A stretch of DNA of 64,000 bases from Misgurnus anguillicaudatus (taxonomy: Eukaryota; Chordata; Actinopteri; Cypriniformes; Cobitidae), in assembly GCF_027580225.2 (NCBI RefSeq), contig NW_027395283.1:5150501-5214500 (forward strand), in the 5' to 3' direction. The translations under genes were made by a program, and so were the position numbers. Positions 45,519 to 57,539 of this stretch are shown here, piece by piece. Under the pieces are notes generated by a model that worked only from the letters and a program-made list of their open reading frames with translations, was not told where the DNA came from and made no database searches. Numbering within the stretch: position 1 is the stretch's first letter; every line of letters starts with the position of its first letter.

Positions 45519-46827
45519 CAGGGGCGTAGCAAGCTTTTCAAAAGTGTGGGGGATGGATAACATTTTAAATTTGATATAAACAAACCAGAAACACGCGTAT
45601 GTGCACCTGGGATGGAATTAAGCACCACCCATGACACAAACACATCCTCTCTTCTCTCATAGACCTCTTTCTCAAACTGTAACATTCATTTTTCATTGCT
45701 CACCTGTGAAACTTTCTGTGCCTCTCTCTCTCTCTCTTTAAACTGATGCCTCCAGCAACCTCATCTCCTAAACAAGGGTACAGTGATAAAGGAATAAGGC
45801 TGTGGTACTAGCAAACCTTAGTGAAACTTAAAAAGTAATATACTAAATTAATTCAAATATATATAATGGTAATAGGCTACTGTTGTTTAATGTCAACATT
45901 TATCAACCTCCAGCTTTCAACTTTACTTACAGGATTTCTCTTGAAAAAGGTGTCAATCTTCTCCTGCCTCTTTCTTTTCTGTATCTTATTTATACTGCGT
46001 GACAAAAATGGTAAGCTTGATAGTGACATGGGTCTGACAGGACTGTGACTGCTAAATTTTGCTACTTGTGCCCTGAAAAGCTTTTCTCTGGTGGCCTAAA
46101 TAATGTAACAATTTACCGTTTTTACATTAAAATAATATAGGCTACACTTTTCTTTCATTGTTTGCATACCTGTTGAAGAACTATGTCATCATTTCTCATT
46201 TTTTCTCCTCAACAAGTACAATCATACACAACCGGTAGTATTAACAAAGTATTCAGCTAATCAACAAACAATGCTCAAAATATCAAATCGATTGCACTAG
46301 GAATAAACCCATAAATACACTGCTAAACAATTGCAATCTATCCCTCATCCTCGTCAATTTAGCCAGCTGCTGAACAATAACCCAATTAGCATTAGTCCCA
46401 AATACATATCAAGCTTATTCAAAAACCTCAAAAGCATACATAAGGTTATTTAAGTGTTTAATAAAGTTTTTTAAATACTCATTCAAAGTAGCCTACCTGA
46501 AAAATGGAGATGTAAATAAACAAAGTTCCCGCCTCCTCAGCGCGAGCTGACGGAGCTGACCGATCAATCTAACCCACCAAGAGGCGGGACTTAAGGCAGA
46601 ACAGCCAATCATCAGCCGGTAATACTCAAAGCTGGCGTCATGTTTGAGAGGGGAGGGGGGAGAAGGGCTGCGCAGCGCAGCAGACACAGAGCGGCCAGAG
46701 AAACGAAGGAGCGACTTTAATAAGGCGTTCTTGCAAAACTGCATAAAAAGTGTGGGTGTTGAACCCTCTCAACAGGAAAAGTGTGGGTGTTAAAACACCC
46801 ACATCCCCCACGGGTGCGACGCCCCTG
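45519..46827. mobile_element. hAT non-autonomous element with exact 8-bp target duplication
   Basis: Left end CAGGGGCGTAGC and right end GCGACGCCCCTG are inverted repeats; GTGGGAAC flanks both sides (45511-45518, 46828-46835). CACCCACATCCCCCAC and GTGTGGGGGATGG pair inside. It is 1,309 bp with no transposase. It sits inside the candidate outer element. Confidence 0.85.
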
Positions 46828-46956
46828 GTGGGAACAAAAGATCAGATGAAAAACATTACAGCAGAACGGGAAAAATATTGAATAACGGCGCATCAAGAAT
46901 GGGCATAGTGTAGGCCGGTCAACAAAACAAAAATACTCAGCATAAAACCCTCAACA

Positions 46957-48615
46957 ATGTCGACTGCACATGTAACAGTCCCTACAACACCAGCTCAACC
47001 AAACAGTGCCAAAGCACCATACTGTAGAATACAGCAGCATGTTGATTCATTTAAACCTACTACAATAGAAGAGCTCTCTAAACTAGTCACATCATCCAAA
47101 TCATCGTCCTGTATATTAGACCCCGTTCCCACAAAACTACTTAAAGAGGTATTCCCTGTAGTGTCAACCCCGGTTCTAAATATCTTTAACTCATCGCTAG
47201 AAATAGGATACGTTCCAACAGCTTTCAAACTAGCAGTTATTAAACCGCTGACTAAAAAACCACAGCTTGATCAGGGAGAGCTTAATAACTTTAGACCAAT
47301 CTCAAATCTCCCATTTCTTTCGAAAATATTAGAAAAGGTAGTGGCAAGCCAGTTACGCACATTTTTGACAAAAAATAGTACATATGAAAAGTTCCAATCA
47401 GGATTCAGGCCCCACCATAGCACAGAGACAGCGTTGCTTAGAGTTACAAATGACCTCCTATTAACATCCGATCGTGGTGAAATCTCAATTCTTATATTAT
47501 TAGACCTTAGTGCAGCCTTTGACACAATAGATCATACAATCTTACTCAATAGACTAGAAAACTATGTTGGTATCAGTGGTCAGGCGCTAGCCTGGTTTAG
47601 GTCGTATCTAACCAATCGCTATCACTTTGTTTATGTAAACGAGGAAGAGTCATATCACTCCCTGGTTAAATACGGTGTACCGCAGGGATCGGTTTTAGGT
47701 CCTATCCTGTTCTCGTTATACATGTTACCTCTAGGAGACATTATCAGGAAACATAACATAAGTTTTCACTGCTATGCGGATGATACCCAGCTTTACATCT
47801 CCTCACATCCCAGCGAAACACACACGTTTTCTAAGCTAACAGACTGCCTTAGCGATGTTAGTGACTGGATGGCACATAACTTTCTTAAGCTGAACTCCAA
47901 TAAGACAGAGATACTTATTATTGAACCGAATCGCTACAAACATAATATGTCAGATTACAAGTTGCACATAGATGGCTGCACTGTGGTGCCATCTTCCACG
48001 GTAAGGAACTTAGGTGTGATGTTCGACAGCAACTTATCCTTCGATAGTCATATCGCCAACGTCTGCCGCACAGCATTCTTCCACCTTAGAAATATCTCGA
48101 AAATACGCCATATACTGTCTACATCTGATGCAGAGAAGATTATCCATGCTTTTATGACCTCTAGAATAGACTATTGTAACTCGCTACTCGGGGGATGCCA
48201 TGCAAATCAAGTAAACAAGCTTCAGCTAGTTCAAAACGCTTCCGCAAGGGTACTTACTCGATCTAAAAAGTACGACCACGTAAGCCCAATTCTGGCATCT
48301 TTACACTGGCTACCAGTTAAATATCGCATACAATTTAAAATATCACTAATCACCTACAAAGCTTTAAATGGCCTAGCACCCTCATATCTTAGAGAATTAC
48401 TATCAGAATACAATCCATCACGCACACTACGGTCACAAAATTCTGGTCTCTTGATTATCCCTAGACTATCAAAAGTGTCTAAAAGTGGAAGGTCATTTTC
48501 CTACTTAGCCCCTAAGCTCTGGAATGATTTACCAACCGATGTCCGAGAATCAGACACAGTCGATAATTTTAAATCTAGACTTAAAACTTTTCTCTTCAAC
48601 AAAGCATTCGCATAA
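46957..48615 (+). CDS. L2 LINE reverse transcriptase (552 codons, intact frame)
   Basis: Motifs in order: [16 protein letters not shown] (43-64 region), [20 protein letters not shown] (110-129), [54 protein letters not shown], catalytic YADDTQLY with YADD at 273-276, [34 protein letters not shown] and APKLWNDLP near the end. These are the RT fingers, palm and C-terminal segments of L2-type ORF2. The frame is uninterrupted over 1.66 kb, which suggests a fairly young copy. The N-terminal endonuclease was lost by 5' truncation, so ATG 46957 is just the first Met in the remaining frame. Confidence 0.9.
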   Translation: MSTAHVTVPTTPAQPNSAKAPYCRIQQHVDSFKPTTIEELSKLVTSSKSSSCILDPVPTKLLKEVFPVVSTPVLNIFNSSLEIGYVPTAFKLAVIKPLTKKPQLDQGELNNFRPISNLPFLSKILEKVVASQLRTFLTKNSTYEKFQSGFRPHHSTETALLRVTNDLLLTSDRGEISILILLDLSAAFDTIDHTILLNRLENYVGISGQALAWFRSYLTNRYHFVYVNEEESYHSLVKYGVPQGSVLGPILFSLYMLPLGDIIRKHNISFHCYADDTQLYISSHPSETHTFSKLTDCLSDVSDWMAHNFLKLNSNKTEILIIEPNRYKHNMSDYKLHIDGCTVVPSSTVRNLGVMFDSNLSFDSHIANVCRTAFFHLRNISKIRHILSTSDAEKIIHAFMTSRIDYCNSLLGGCHANQVNKLQLVQNASARVLTRSKKYDHVSPILASLHWLPVKYRIQFKISLITYKALNGLAPSYLRELLSEYNPSRTLRSQNSGLLIIPRLSKVSKSGRSFSYLAPKLWNDLPTDVRESDTVDNFKSRLKTFLFNKAFA

Positions 48616-48739
48616 TTTGTCTAGTAAAAGTACTTAACTCGAAATAGTTATTTGTAACGAACAAAGCACTCGCGGTCATAACACAGACCAACCAAATAAA
48701 TAAAAAAATAAAAAATAAAAAATAAAAAAACCTTTTCTT

Positions 48740-49330
48740 AACCTATAGTCGGATTGCGATTTTGGAACTTTCGTGTTCTTGTGAATAGTATGCCATACAA
48801 ACCCGTTTGCCACTGAACCTGCATTAACGACGACAGTGGGGCCTCCAGCCTTAGTCAAACGGGTTGGCACGTATGGCCGGGTTGCGATTTTGGCGCTTTC
48901 GTGTGTCTTGTGAATAGTATGCCATACAGACCCGTTTGCCACTGAACCTGCATTAACGACGACAGTGGGGCTTCTGGCCTTAGTCAAACGGGTTGGCACG
49001 TATGGTTGGGTTGTGATTTTGGCGCGTTCTTTATATTGCGAATAGTTTGCCATACAGACCCGTTTGCCACTGAACCTGCATTAACGACGACAGTGGGGCT
49101 TCCGGCCTTAGTCAAACGGGTTGGCACGTATGGTCGGGTTGCGATTTTGGCGCTTTCTTGTGTCTTGTGAATATTATGCCATACAGACCCGTTTGCCACT
49201 GAACCTGCATTAACGACGACAGTGGGGCCTCCAGCCTTAGTCAAACGGGTTGACACGTATGGTCAGGTTGCGATGTTGGTGTTTTCTCGTGATCTTGTAA
49301 ATAGTATGCAAAATAGACCCGTTTTTGCAA
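48740..49330 (+). repeat. 129-bp tandem repeat, about 4 copies, in the LINE 3' region
   Basis: CACTGAACCTGCATTAACGA recurs at about 48811, 48940, 49069 and 49198, always 129 apart. Each unit also has GTCAAACGGGTTG and GCACGTATGG. A fifth, diverged partial unit follows to about 49330. Because 129 is a multiple of three, an antisense frame stays open through the array; it is not considered a gene. Confidence 0.9.
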
Positions 49331-50113
49331 AATCCTCAACTGTGGATAATATAATTATGCCGCAATAGTTAGTCTGTCTGAAACTAAGCTGATTAAACCA
49401 CATCACTGTGTGACACTTGCATTACATATGAACGGCCCCTACGCTAATATGATTTTGTTTTTCTCTCCCTGTCTTGTCCTCGACCCTGAGGACAATGGGA
49501 CAAACAGACCCAGTTCCGGTAGATGTGAAAGTCGGCACACCTCTGATCTACTGGTCGTCCATCAATGTGATGCCCAGCTGATGCCTGACCAACGACCACC
49601 GGCAGAACCCGCTTAATCTCCGCTTAATCTCCTTATCCGTTTATATGTGTGTGTATATACATATATATCTCCCAAGGGTTTTTCCCTCCTAGGACTTTTT
49701 ATTTTTTATTTCCTCGGCTAAACAATCCGGGGTTTTTGTTTTTTTTCTCCTAGGGGGTTTTTTAGCCCGGGGAGGTAGCCTGCTTGGGCTTAATTTAGCT
49801 GCTTCTCCTAGACGTTACATTAGTAATACGCTCGCTCATAATGTCGAGTCATAGCCGCAGCAAATTTGACTGCTTATGCTATTGTGTATTATGTTGTACT
49901 ATCTGTCATTTTTCTGTGCTTTTACTGCTTCTATTAATGTAAAGCTGCTTTGAAACAATTGAGTATTGTGAAAAGCGCTATATAAATAAAATTGAATTGA
50001 ATTGAATGTTAAGTCAATGATTACAATGAAATTCATTACATATGTAAGAGAAAACACACCATAAGCCAACAACGCAACATATGTTACCCTGGACCACAAA
50101 ACCAGTCGTATAC

Positions 50114-50803
50114 TGCAAAAAATAATTTTCAAGAAAAAGTTTATTTGTATTTTTGTCTTGTTTTCAGTAAAAATATCTAAAAATTCCTAAATTAAATTCT
50201 TGATGAGCAAAATGACTCAAGAAAATAAGTCTAGTTTTTTTTTTTTACCAAAAATACCTAATGGAAGTGATTTTGTGCATAAAACAAGCAAAAAAAAAAA
50301 TCTGCCAATGGGGTAAGAAAAAAAAATCGTGAAAATTTTTCTTAAACACTAAATTCCAGAAAAATTCACGAAAAAATTGCTTACCCCATTGGCAGATTTT
50401 TTTGCTTGTTTTATGCACAGAATCACCTAAATTTGATATTTTTGGTCTAAAAACTAGACTTATTTTCTTGGGTATTGTTGCTCATCAAGAAAAAAACATC
50501 TATATTTAAGAATTTTTAGATATTTGTTACTGAAAACAAGACAAAAATACTTAGACATTTTTTAAATTAAGTGTTTAAGAAAAAATGAATTTCTTTTTAG
50601 ATATTTTTTTTCTCACCCCATTGGCAGATATTTTTGCTTATTTTAATAACAAATTCACTTAAATTGTATAGTTTTTGTCTAAAAACTAGAATTATTTTCT
50701 TAGGTCATTTTGCTCATCAAGAAAAAACATCTTGATTTAAGATTTTTTTTGACATTTCTACTAAAATAAAGACAAAAATAGTAAGTAAGTCCTTTTTGCA
50801 GTG
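50114..50803. mobile_element. Foldback MITE with three-fold arm repeats
   Basis: The left end ACTGCAAAAAATAATTTTC and the right end CCTTTTTGCAGTGTA pair. The words CCCCATTGGCAGAT and ATCTGCCAATGGGG occur in opposite orientation around 50320-50400, and a further direct copy near 50615. This gives a stem-rich element of about 690 bp. Confidence 0.7.
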
Positions 50804-51273
50804 TAAGTTGCACAGGTATTGTTTGATTTTTCAGAACATTTTAACCAAATGCTTAAAAAAATTGGTGGGGACAAAATCAGCCATTTCAAAAAGTGGTGGG
50901 GACATGTCCCCAGTGTAAATGACACCTATGTTCAAAACACATGCTGCGTCTGAACTGATGGGGGGAGGGGTTGCTTCCTGGTTGCATACGTTGGGTAGGA
51001 GCGCATATGGTGGATAATAATGGTATTGCTGATTGCTGAAAAAAACTCATAATTGGGAGGGAAGCAATTTCTCTTAATTGACAAGTTAACTTGTCAATGG
51101 TGGTGAAAGAGTTAAAAACAAACATTTGAATAGCATTTTTTCTATTCAAATTATATTTGCAGCACATCCCTAATTCACAGCAGTGTAAAAACAGTAAAGG
51201 TAATAAAGTTATGAGAAAATTCCACTAATATTAAAGTTTAAAGAAATTCTTGATTCTCATTCTTGCCATCCAG

Positions 51274-51366
51274 ACGAATAACAGAACCTGACTGTAAGAG
51301 GAGGAAGATTGAACAATCTGATAATCAACCACAAGACTTCAATGAAAACATGAGTCCTCATTTCAG
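51274..51366 (+). CDS. NLR module B, short linker exon
   Basis: 93 nt between CTTGCCATCCAG and donor TTTCAG|GTGAAT. The peptide RITEPDCKRRKIEQSDNQPQ then DFNENMSPHF is hydrophilic, with a basic KRRK patch, and holds no known domain. It occupies the position of exon 10705-10803 in module A but is not clearly related to it. Phase 2 at both ends matches the neighbouring exons. Confidence 0.62.
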
Positions 51367-51557
51367 GTGAATTATAGGATTTTATTTTATTTAGTAGTAA
51401 ATGCTAGGAAATGTTGACCTTTTCTGTTTTGCCTAAATGTAACATTTTACAAACCATTAAGAGTCCTGTGTCTTATGATACAAACATTTTGTTATGTACA
51501 TGTTTACTCTTACAGGTATTTGTGCAATAATCTGATATATTAATTATTAATTTACAG

Positions 51558-53357
51558 TCATGACTCTAATCTTGCTGAAGTCCTGAACACATTCAGATCA
51601 AATCTGAGGAAGAAGTTTGAGTGTTTGTATGAGGTAACATCAAATAAGAGAAACCCAACACTACTGAATGAGATCTACACAGAGCTCTACATCACAGAGA
51701 GTGAAAGTGGAGAGATCAGTAATGAACATGAGGTGAGACAGATTGAGACACAATCCAGAAGAACAACAACAGAGGAGACACCAATCAAATGTAATGACAT
51801 CTTTAAACCTTTACCTGAACAAGACAAACACATCAGAAGTGTGCTGACAAAGGGAGTCGCTGGCATTGGAAAAACAGTCTCTGTACAGAAGTTCATTCTG
51901 GACTGGGCTGAAGAGAAAGAGAATCAGGACGTCCACCTCATATTTCCACTTCCTTTCAGAGAGATCAATTTGATGAAGGACAAAACACTTAGTCTTTTAG
52001 ATCTTCTTCATCTTTTCTTCCCACAAACAAAAGAAATGGAAATCTTCAGTGATGAATATAAAGTGTTGTTCATCTTTGATGGTTTGGATGAGTGTCGTCT
52101 GTCTCTGGATTTTCACAGCAGTGTGAGGTTGTGTGATGTAAATGAATCAACCTCAGTGGACGTGATGCTGACAAACCTCATCAAGGGGAATCTGTTTCCC
52201 TCTTCTCTCATCTGGATCACCTCCAGACCAGCAGCAGCTGATCTCATCCCCTCTGAGTGTGTTGATCGAGTCACAGAGGTACGAGGCTTCACTGATCCAC
52301 AGAAGGAGGAATACTTCAGGAAGAGAATCACTGATGAGAGTCTGTCTGATCAAATCATCTCACACCTGAAGTCATCCAGGAGTCTCTACATCATGTGTCA
52401 CATCCCAGTCTTCTGCTGGATTTCAGTCACTGTTCTAGAGAGAATGTTGAGTGAAGCAGAGAGAAGAGAGATCCCCAAGACTCTCACTCAAATGTACACA
52501 CACTTCCTGATCATTCAGACAAACATCAAACATCATAAGGACTATGAGAAGAAAGATGAAGACATGATCTTTAAACTGGGGAAACTGGCTTTTGAGCAGC
52601 TTGTGAAAGGCAATGTGATCTTCTATGATGAAGACCTGAGAGAGTGTGGCATTGATGTAGCAGAAGCATCAGTGTACTCAGGATTGTGTACTCAGATCTT
52701 CAGAGAGGAGTTTGGTTTGTATCAGGGGAAAGTTTACTGCTTTGTTCATCTCAGCATCCAAGAACATCTAGCAGCTCTTTATGCTCACATCTCCTTCACA
52801 AACAACAACAGATATGTGTTTAAACCAGGTCGGTTTTCTAAAATTATGGAAATAGTGAAACCTAAATCATCAGAACAGCCTTCATTATCTGAGTTACATC
52901 AGCGAGCTGTAAATGAAGCTTTACAGAGTAAGAATGGACATCTGGATCTTTTCCTGCGTTTTCTTCTGGGTCTTTCACTGGAGTCCAATCAGATTCTCTT
53001 ACAGGATCTACTGACACAGATGAGAAGATGCTCCTACAAGAAAGAGAAAACTGTTAAATACATTAAACGGAAGATGAATGAGAATCTGTCTCCAGAGAAA
53101 TCCATCAATCTGATTCACTGTCTGAATGAACTGGGTGATGATTCACTGCTGCAGGAGATTCAACGTTATGTGAAATATGGATCAGTAGGATGGACCAAAC
53201 TCTCCTCTTCACAGTGGGCAGCTTTAGTTTTTGTGTTGTTGACGTCTGAGAAGAATTTGGATGAACTTGATATAAAACCATTTATTGGGGACGAAAATAC
53301 AGCAGAGGAAATTCTTGTGAAACTGCTGCCTGTGATTAAAGAAACCAAAAAACTACA
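51558..53357 (+). CDS. NLR module B, FISNA-NACHT exon (NLRC3-like)
   Basis: 1,800 nt from TAATTTACAG to CTACA|GTAAGT, open throughout. It has the same domains as the module A exon: FISNA (from [14 protein letters not shown]), Walker A GVAGIGKT (bases 51853-51876), Walker [11 protein letters not shown], the TSRP motif, and the winged-helix region ending [17 protein letters not shown]. The nucleotide sequence is almost identical to the module A exon except for a patch at 52795-52885 (four codons shorter) and scattered changes near the 3' end, so the two arose by recent duplication. The donor is conserved, but no LRR or B30.2 exon follows before the window ends. Confidence 0.9.
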
Positions 53358-53954
53358 GTAAGTAAAACTAAAAATAACTAAACTAATAAAAAAATATTTT
53401 AGAATTGTTATTTTAGGAGAATAATTCATAACAGGAGATTATCAAGTGTTTTATTTTTCTTATATTGTATATAAGTGTAGGGATGGGGGGAGGAAAGAAT
53501 AAATAAATAAATAAAGGTTATTTATTTATTTGTTTAACCTCCTACCAAAACACACTACGGGAATTCCCAAGTTTAGCTCAAATGCAATATAGGTATAATA
53601 AACTGAATTAACTATACAAATTGCTAATTTACCTAATTTAGCAAAATTAATAACAATTAAATAACGCATTCGTCCAACGAATATAGTTATAATTGTACAT
53701 TAAAACTGCAAGCAGTGATGGAAGGGCCCTCGCACACATGAAACCGCCACGCCGTGGCATAAGAATTAAAGGGAACAGTAGTAAATAGGCATTTAAGCAT
53801 GTAAACATAGGTGAACCTTTTGAAACTGTAGTATAATGTACCACATTTCCTGTTGCTAATTACAAATGACAGCGAGGTAGCATTGTGTAAGATAACATGA
53901 GAGAGATAGAGAGAGAGAGAGTGAGTGAGCGAGTGTGTGTGAGTATGAGTGACT
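53358..53954. other. Intergenic or intronic sequence with simple repeats
   Basis: It holds an AATAAATAAATAAATAAA / TTATTTATTTATTTG hairpin at 53498-53535, and a GA-rich microsatellite with GTGAGTGAGCGAGTGTGTG at about 53898-53945. No coding support. Confidence 0.6.
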
Positions 53955-56430
53955 ACATGTAAATATTGGCACGTAGATGTGTTCAGTGCAGGACTCTTAT
54001 TGATCATGTAAAATGTAGGTCAGATCTGACTTTGAATAATCAGTGTAAAACATGTTACTTCTTGTTGCCAGCAGGTGGCGCTATGGCCATAAGTGACTAT
54101 TGGCATTAGGGGTGGGCGATAAACCGGTAATCATAATTAACCGGTAGAAATTTGTCAACCGGTAGAGATTTTGGACTATCGTTTCTATCGAGGTTACGCG
54201 CCTACGTCACGCTCCTGTGCACGTGGTCGTGAAAACGTAACGTTTGTACAAGTATTTAAGCACTGCAGTTTTAAAACAAGTTATTTTAAGCCATTGAAAC
54301 ACAGACGACAGATCTGTATGCGTGCGTTCTTTCTGTGTGTGAGGAGCGGACAAGTCGCGCAACCGCTGCTATTTCTGTCTGTGAGGAGCGCGCAAGTCGC
54401 ATTTTATTGGCCTTAAATAGACATACGCGTCAAAATTCCCGTCTTTGCAAGCATCCTCATAAACACGACCAGTTAGGTCTTAAGAGAAAGTAAACAGCTT
54501 AAAATGAAAGCGCATGTGTATTGGATCAGGACTTTGTTACCTAATTTTGCTCCTGTCTGTCACTCGTGTTAATCAAACAGCATTAAGAGAAAATCTCTCA
54601 CTGCTCCTGATTAAATCACTTTTCTACCTTAAATAAAAATATATAGGCCTTATACATACATGCATAATTATTTATTATCATTCTTATATCATTAACTGTT
54701 TATCTTCAGATAGCTTAAGTTTTGTTTATTTTTATCTTCTTTCTATGCTTGTATATGTTTTTTGTGAGAATTATTAACATTTCTATGGTATTAAAGATTT
54801 AAACCTGATTAAAACATAAAAAAAAACTCTACCGTGATACATATCGTTATCATGATATAAAATTAATCATCAATTTTGGTCATATCGCCCACCCCTAATT
54901 GGCATGTAGATGTGTTCAGTCTAGGACTCTTGTCAATTATGTAAAGTTTGGGACAGATCAGACATTGCATAATCATTGTAAACATGTCACTTCCTGTTGC
55001 CAGCTGGTGGCGCTATAACTATAAGTGACTATTGACATGAAGATGTGTTCAGTTCAGGACTCTTATCAATCATGTGAACTTTGGGACAAATCCGACATTG
55101 CATTATCATTGTAAACATGTTACTTCCTGTTACCATCTGGTGGCGCTATGACCATAACTGACTATTGGCATGTAGATGTGTTCAGTCCAGGACTCTTATT
55201 AATCATGTGAAGTTTGGGACAGATCAGACATTGCATAATCATTGTAAACATGTCACTTCCTGTTGCCAGCTGGTGGCGCTATAACCATAAGTGACTATTG
55301 ACATGTAGATGTGTTCAGTCCAGGACTCTTATTAATCATGTGAAGTTTCGGACAGATCAGACATTGCATAATCAGTGTAAACATGTCACTTCCTGTTGCC
55401 AGCTGGTGGCGCTATAACCATAAGTGACTATTGACATGTAGATGTGTTCAGTCCAGGACTCTTATTAATCATGTGAAGTTTGGGACAGATAAGACATTGC
55501 ATAATCAGTGTAAACATGTCACTTCCTGTTGCCAGCTGGTGGCGCTATAACCATAAGTGACTATTGACATGTAGATGTGTTCAGTCCAGGACTCTTATTA
55601 ATCATGTGAAGTTAGGGAAAGATCGGACATTGCATAATCATTGTAAACATGTCACTTCCTGTTGCCAGCTGGTGGCGCTATGACCATAAGTGACTATTGA
55701 CATGTAGATGTGTTCAGTCCAGGACTCTTATTAATCATGTGAAGTTAGGGACAGATCAGACATTGCATAATCATTGTAAACATGTCACTTCCTGTTGCCA
55801 GCTGGTGGCGCTATAACCATAAGTGACTATTGACATGTAGATGTGTTCAGTCCAGGACTATATTAATCATGTGAAGTTTGGGACAGATCAGACATTGCAT
55901 AATCAGTGTAAACATGTCACTTCCTGTTGCCAGCTGGTGGCGCTATGACCATAAGTGACTATTGACATGTAGATGTGTTCAGTCCAGGACTCTTATTAAT
56001 CATGTGAAGTTTGGGACAGATCAGACATTGCATAATAATTGTAAACATGTCATTTCCTGTTGCCAGCTGGTGGCGCTATGACCATAAGTGACTATTGACA
56101 TGTAGATGTGTTCAGTCCAGGACTCTTATTAATCATGTGAAGTTAGGGACAGATCAGACATTGCATAATCATTGTAAACATGTCACTTCCTGTTGCCAGC
56201 TGGTGGCGCTATAACCATAAGTGACTATTGACATGTAGATGTGTTCAGTCCAGGACTCTTATTAATCATGTGAAGTTTGGGACAGATCAGACATTGCATA
56301 ATCATTGTAAACATGTCACTTCCTGTTGCCAGCTGGTGGCGCTATAACCATAAGTGACTATTGACATGTAGATGTGTTCAGTCCAGGACTCTTATTAATC
56401 ATGTGAAGTTTGGGACAGATCGGACACTGT
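53955..56430 (+). repeat. 133-bp satellite, about 12 units, interrupted by a hAT element
   Basis: CAGCTGGTGGCGCTAT recurs every 133 bp from about 55003 to 56340, with ATGTGTTCAGTCCAGGACTC and CACTTCCTGTTGCCAG in each unit. The first unit (53955-54106) is more diverged and is separated from the rest by the hAT at 54107-54897. Inner units are nearly identical, edge units less so. Confidence 0.93.
54107..54897. mobile_element. hAT non-autonomous element in the satellite
   Basis: Left end TAGGGGTGGGCGATA and right end TATCGCCCACCCCTA are exact inverted repeats. ATTGGCAT flanks both sides (54099-54106, 54898-54905), an exact 8-bp duplication of satellite sequence. 791 bp, non-coding. Confidence 0.92.
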
Positions 56431-57539
56431 ATGCCTGAGTTCCAGCAACCTGTTTCATAGTGAAACATCAAATTTTGGCTGGCCGAAACAGACACAAATT
56501 TTAATATAGAATCAAATCCATCGCAATTTAGCATCACAAAGGCCTTAAGATGAGACTCGCCAAATATGATGATGATCCGACGAAAACTGTAGGAGGAGTT
56601 AGTTAAAGTATGACTGCTGGAAATGAGAAAAACTGAGCCAAAATCTGAGAATTAATTCAAAATAGCTGACTTCCTGTTTGGTGTAGGGCGTTGCTCCAAG
56701 AGACTTTTTTGTAGGGCTTGTACAGGGAACTAAATTGCGACCAAAATGGTCGCATATGCGACCTTTTGAACTGCCTTATTTTTAATGGGTCGCAAATGTG
56801 CTACCTAATGTTTTAGACAATATGCTATGATTTACTATGAGCATTTATTAAAACAGAAATGTGTATTTTAAGAATACGTTTTATAACGTGCTCTGAGCCT
56901 TCAACACGTTGGCTTCATTTTGCGTGAAAGCACGTCGTGCTTGAGTGTGAGTTCGCATGCTCTCTGTTTCTTAATGAATTGGGTGGGACAACAAGCTCAG
57001 TGTCTTCCATGTTTCTGAACTTGAGCAGAGGTCTTTCTTCACTGAGGACGCGGGACCCGTATGGTTCCGGATTTATAGTTTAAATGGTCAGTCGGGTCCG
57101 GTTAGGTCCTAGTTTAATTACTTTGAGTCCCAAGTCTGATTAATATTGTGTGTATAACCCGAGTCGATCGGAAAACGGCCATAAGCGCTACCACGCTAAA
57201 GCTCGAGTGCAGTTTCAGCGTGCCTCCGGTTTCTATGGCGATGGTTCTTGTTACGACCACGCGCTGCATTTTCTTTCTCACATGTTTTTAATAATCTTAT
57301 TATTAATAAACCATATCTTTTCTAAAACCATATCCATATTTAAAAAGTTTGCACAGAGATTGTAGCAAAAAAGCAGTGCTAATGTCAACGAGCAAAGCTT
57401 AAGCTGACCCGGAATATAAAAAACGCTAAGCAAAAGTAAAGTCTGTCACCGGGACAGCAAGTAGACTTTTCAATCTGAAATAATTAGTGGATTAAGCTTT
57501 TTTAATCGACAAGAGAGAAATAGAAAGATAGAGCAGAAG
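56431..57539. other. Satellite-linked tail and unclassified sequence
   Basis: 56431-56690 continues the satellite with a non-repeated tail (GCCTGAGTTCCAGCAACCTG, TGGCTGGCCGAAAC), so the tandem array probably grew inside a longer dispersed repeat. A hAT-like terminus CAGGGAACTAAATTGCGACC lies at about 56724. No supported gene to 57539. Confidence 0.5.

Larger units (their letters stand above)
46900..50007 (+). mobile_element. L2-clade LINE, 5'-truncated, with 129-bp repeats in the 3' region
   Basis: An RT frame (46957-48615) is followed by a 1.4-kb 3' region with four 129-bp tandem units and a 3' end AAGCGCTATATAAATAAAAT plus (TGAAT)n, typical of L2 tails. The exact 5' end is uncertain, between 46836 and 46957. 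The endonuclease domain is missing. Confidence 0.85.
45485..50932. mobile_element. Candidate outer element with AGGGGCGTC / GACACCTAT termini
   Basis: AGGGGCGTCAGTTTGTGTTG at 45485 resembles the reverse complement of GTGTAAATGACACCTATG at 50932. The flanks ATCAAAAG and TTCAAAAC match at six of eight positions. AGTGGTGGG words occur near both ends. The pairing is short, so this is tentative. Confidence 0.4.
45216..51111. mobile_element. Candidate TTAA-type (piggyBac-like) element with nested insertions
   Basis: Left end TTAA|CCCTTTCCATGCCAGCC and right end GGTGGTGAAAGAG|TTAA pair loosely, with TTAA at both outer sides (45212-45215, 51112-51115). The CCCTTT start fits piggyBac-type termini. 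No transposase remains. The interior is occupied by further insertions. Confidence 0.45.

Noticed and set aside
48676..49256. Two minus-strand frames with 43-residue repeats
   Set aside because: They follow from the 129-bp tandem repeat, whose length is a multiple of three. No start context or known fold supports a gene.
53955..56430. CRISPR-like array of regular repeats
   Set aside because: The 133-bp units are contiguous with no unique spacers, and the context is a vertebrate satellite.
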